From positions 946 through 7,759 of the forward strand of contig DMTU01000018.1 in NCBI GenBank assembly GCA_003476595.1: 6,814 nt of DNA, given 5' to 3'. The first letter of the stretch is position 1; each line of letters opens with the position of its first letter. Under the pieces are notes generated by a model. That model searched no databases and was not told where the DNA came from. It saw only the letters and a program-made list of their open reading frames with translations. The translations under genes and the position numbers were made by a program. This DNA comes from Acidimicrobiaceae bacterium (GTDB lineage Bacteria > Actinomycetota > Acidimicrobiia > Acidimicrobiales > Salinilacustritrichaceae). Shown one piece after another: positions 5,567 to 6,814 of this stretch.

Positions 5567-6004
5567 ATGACCATGACGACTGCATCGTTGAACGGCCGCG
5601 CCCACACTGGGGGTGTGACCGACGACGACATCGACCCGGCCGCGAAGCCGACACGACGAACGTTCACCGCCGAGTACAAGGCCGAGATCCTCGCCGAGTA
5701 CGACCGGTGGCCGAAGGGCTCGGACGAGCGCGGTGCGATCCTGCGCCGTGAGGGCCTGTACTCCTCGCACATCTCGGAGTGGCGCAAGCAGGCCGAGGCC
5801 GGCGCCCGTGAGGGCCTGGCCCGAAAGTCCAAGAAGCGCCGCTCGCGTGAGGAGATCGAACTCGACCAGCTCCGGGCCAAGAACGCTCGTCTCGAGGCCG
5901 AGTTGGAGCGCACCAAGCTGGCGTTGGAGATCACGGGAAAAGCACACGCGCTCTTGGAGAAGCTCTCCGAGAGCGCGGACACCGACCCGCGGTGGAAGCC
6001 GTGA
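5567..6004 (+). CDS. IS3-family transposase OrfA (DNA-binding subunit)
   Basis: A 145-residue basic protein. Residues about 30-73 form the HTH_Tnp_1/IS911-OrfA-like DNA-binding domain: RRTFTAEYKAEILAEYD followed by GAILRREGLYSSHISEWRKQ. A basic stretch KSKKRRSREE leads into a leucine-zipper-like helix (about 98-130, LDQLRAKNARLEAELER and on), which in IS3 elements mediates multimerisation. OrfA binds the terminal repeats and is also the N-terminal part of the OrfAB fusion transposase. The N-terminal extension of about 28 residues before the HTH is Asp/Ala-rich. Start codons at 5567 and 5573 are both possible, the latter better spaced from AGGA. The stop TGA (6002-6004) overlaps a GTG that can start orfB, and the frameshift site lies at codons 124-125. 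Confidence 0.92.
   Translation: MTMTTASLNGRAHTGGVTDDDIDPAAKPTRRTFTAEYKAEILAEYDRWPKGSDERGAILRREGLYSSHISEWRKQAEAGAREGLARKSKKRRSREEIELDQLRAKNARLEAELERTKLALEITGKAHALLEKLSESADTDPRWKP
5935..5977 (+). promoter_or_regulatory. Programmed -1 ribosomal frameshift signal joining orfA to orfB
   Basis: In the orfA frame the sequence reads G GGA AAA (5935-5941), a canonical X XXY YYZ slippery heptamer. After a 5-nt spacer (5942-5946) comes a hairpin: bases 5947-5960 pair with 5964-5977 around an AGC triloop. This gives 14 continuous base pairs, one of them a U-G wobble (5955/5969). Slippage by -1 at codon 125 moves the ribosome into the frame that is open from there through orfB to the window end. Site, spacing and stem match what IS3-family and related elements use to make the OrfAB transposase. 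The elements are seen directly; efficiency is unknown. Confidence 0.85.
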
Positions 6005-6814
6005 TCGACCAGACACTGCCGCCGTTGGAGGAGCTGACCTCGACGAAGAAGGCGTGCGAGCTGCTCGGCGCGAACCGGTCCACGATCCTGCGCCGCCGCC
6101 GAGACCCGGTGTTGGGTCCGCCCCCGCCGAGGCCGGCGCCGTCGAACAAGCTGACCGAACCGGAACGCCAACACGTCCTGTCGGTACTGCGATCGCCCGA
6201 GTACCGGGACCTGGCGCCGGCGCAGGTGTGGGCCCAGCTGCTCGATGACGGCATCTACCTGTGTTCGATCCGCACCATGTACCGGCTCCTCACTGCTGCC
6301 GGCGAGAACCGCGAACGCCGCCGCCAACGGACCCATCCGGCCCGCAAGAAGCCCGAGCTGATCGCCCGGGACCCGAACCAGGTTTGGTCGTGGGACATCA
6401 CCAAGCTGGCCGGCCCCGAACGCGGCGTCTACTACGAGCTGTTCGTGATCATCGACATCTACTCCCGCTACGTCGTCGCCTGGTGTGTCGCCGAAGCCGA
6501 GACCGGCGAGCTCGCCGAAGCCTTCATCGCCGACGCGTTCGACAGCCAAGGCGTCGACCGCCACCAACTCACCTTGCACGCCGACCGGGGCTCCTCGATG
6601 ACCTCGAAACCGGTCGCTCAGCTGCTCGTCGATCTCGGCGTCACCCGCTCTCACAGTCGCCCGTCGGTGTCCAACGACAACCCCTACAGCGAGGCCCAGT
6701 TCAAGACGCTCAAGTACTGCTCGGCGTTCCCCGGCCGGTTCGGCTCCATCGCCGATGCCCGCTCGTTCTGTGCTGCGTTCTTCGACCACTACAACCATGT
6801 TCACCGCCACGCCG
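6001..6814 (+). CDS. IS3-family transposase OrfB, catalytic (rve/DDE) part, truncated by window end
   Basis: The frame is open for 271 codons and leaves the window without a stop. Residues about 1-60 hold an HTH-like start and a proline-rich linker. Residues 55-115 carry the HTH_21-like segment (LAPAQVWAQLLDDGIYLCSIRTMYRLL). The integrase core follows. The catalytic triad is complete: D132 in VWSWDITKL, D195 in LHADRGSSM and E231 in NDNPYSEAQFKTLKY, with exactly 35 residues between the second Asp and the Glu. The last visible motif, FFDHYNHVHRH, is the conserved HYN element near the end of IS3 transposases, so only a few dozen residues at most are probably missing. The GTG at 6001 overlaps the orfA stop by 4 nt (GTGA) in the -1 frame; GTG 5992 is also in frame. 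OrfB is probably made mainly as an OrfAB fusion by frameshifting at 5935-5941. Confidence 0.93.
   Translation, partial: MIDQTLPPLEELTSTKKACELLGANRSTILRRRRDPVLGPPPPRPAPSNKLTEPERQHVLSVLRSPEYRDLAPAQVWAQLLDDGIYLCSIRTMYRLLTAAGENRERRRQRTHPARKKPELIARDPNQVWSWDITKLAGPERGVYYELFVIIDIYSRYVVAWCVAEAETGELAEAFIADAFDSQGVDRHQLTLHADRGSSMTSKPVAQLLVDLGVTRSHSRPSVSNDNPYSEAQFKTLKYCSAFPGRFGSIADARSFCAAFFDHYNHVHRHA

Larger units (their letters stand above)
5491..6814 (+). mobile_element. IS3-family insertion sequence, left part (right end beyond window)
   Basis: The element carries two overlapping frames, orfA and orfB, with a -1 frameshift signal between them and a DD(35)E transposase core, the standard IS3-family plan. 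The left boundary is an estimate. IS3-family ends usually begin with TG, and the TG at 5491 lies just where methyltransferase homology stops and a non-coding leader of about 60 nt before orfA starts. The terminal inverted repeat and target duplication cannot be verified because the right end is outside the window. Small palindromes at 5488-5502 (CCCTG/CAGGG) and 5505-5517 (AGGTG/CACCT) lie at this edge. No frame disruption is seen in the visible part, so it may be intact. Confidence 0.75.

Noticed and set aside
5557..6810. 417-codon minus-strand frame opposite the transposase genes
   Set aside because: It is antisense to orfA and orfB, whose motifs and DD(35)E triad are clear; the frame is a codon-bias shadow.

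Overview
The window is high-GC DNA, roughly two-thirds G+C by eye. It has tightly packed respiratory genes, GTG/TTG start candidates and an actinobacterial-looking IS3-family transposase. Together these suggest a high-GC actinobacterium, possibly a deep-branching lineage, but no rRNA or marker gene fixes the taxon.

Layout, left to right. (1) 2-1756, + strand: the 3' end of nuoM and a complete nuoN, the distal proton-pumping membrane subunits of NADH:quinone oxidoreductase (complex I), which normally close the nuo operon. A 12-bp perfect inverted repeat straddles the nuoN stop codon. (2) 1788-2405, - strand: a methionine-rich protein with three membrane segments and a C-terminal DUF305 domain, converging on nuoN. 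(3) 2406-2748: a gap with no convincing gene. (4) 2749-3747, - strand: a potassium-channel-like membrane protein with an altered selectivity filter and a long cytosolic tail. (5) 3748-4140: a gap with hairpins and a clean 9-bp inverted repeat. (6) 4141-4902, - strand: an AraC-family regulator with an N-terminal cupin, divergent from (7) 4957-5505, + strand: a small SAM-dependent methyltransferase. They share a 54-bp intergenic region with repeated GCTGTC half-sites. (8) about 5491 to the window end, + strand: an IS3-family insertion sequence with orfA, orfB (cut by the window edge) and a very good programmed -1 frameshift signal at their junction.

Functionally, the left part is core energy metabolism and the rest is accessory. 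The AraC regulator and methyltransferase look like a regulator-target pair. The insertion sequence appears to have landed in the 3' end of the methyltransferase gene and replaced its last codons, so that gene is probably truncated. I see no CRISPR array, tRNA, rRNA or recognisable defence system. The best leads are the frameshift signal, the disrupted methyltransferase, and a NuoN that lacks the normally conserved glutamate of its fifth helix while keeping its key lysines.
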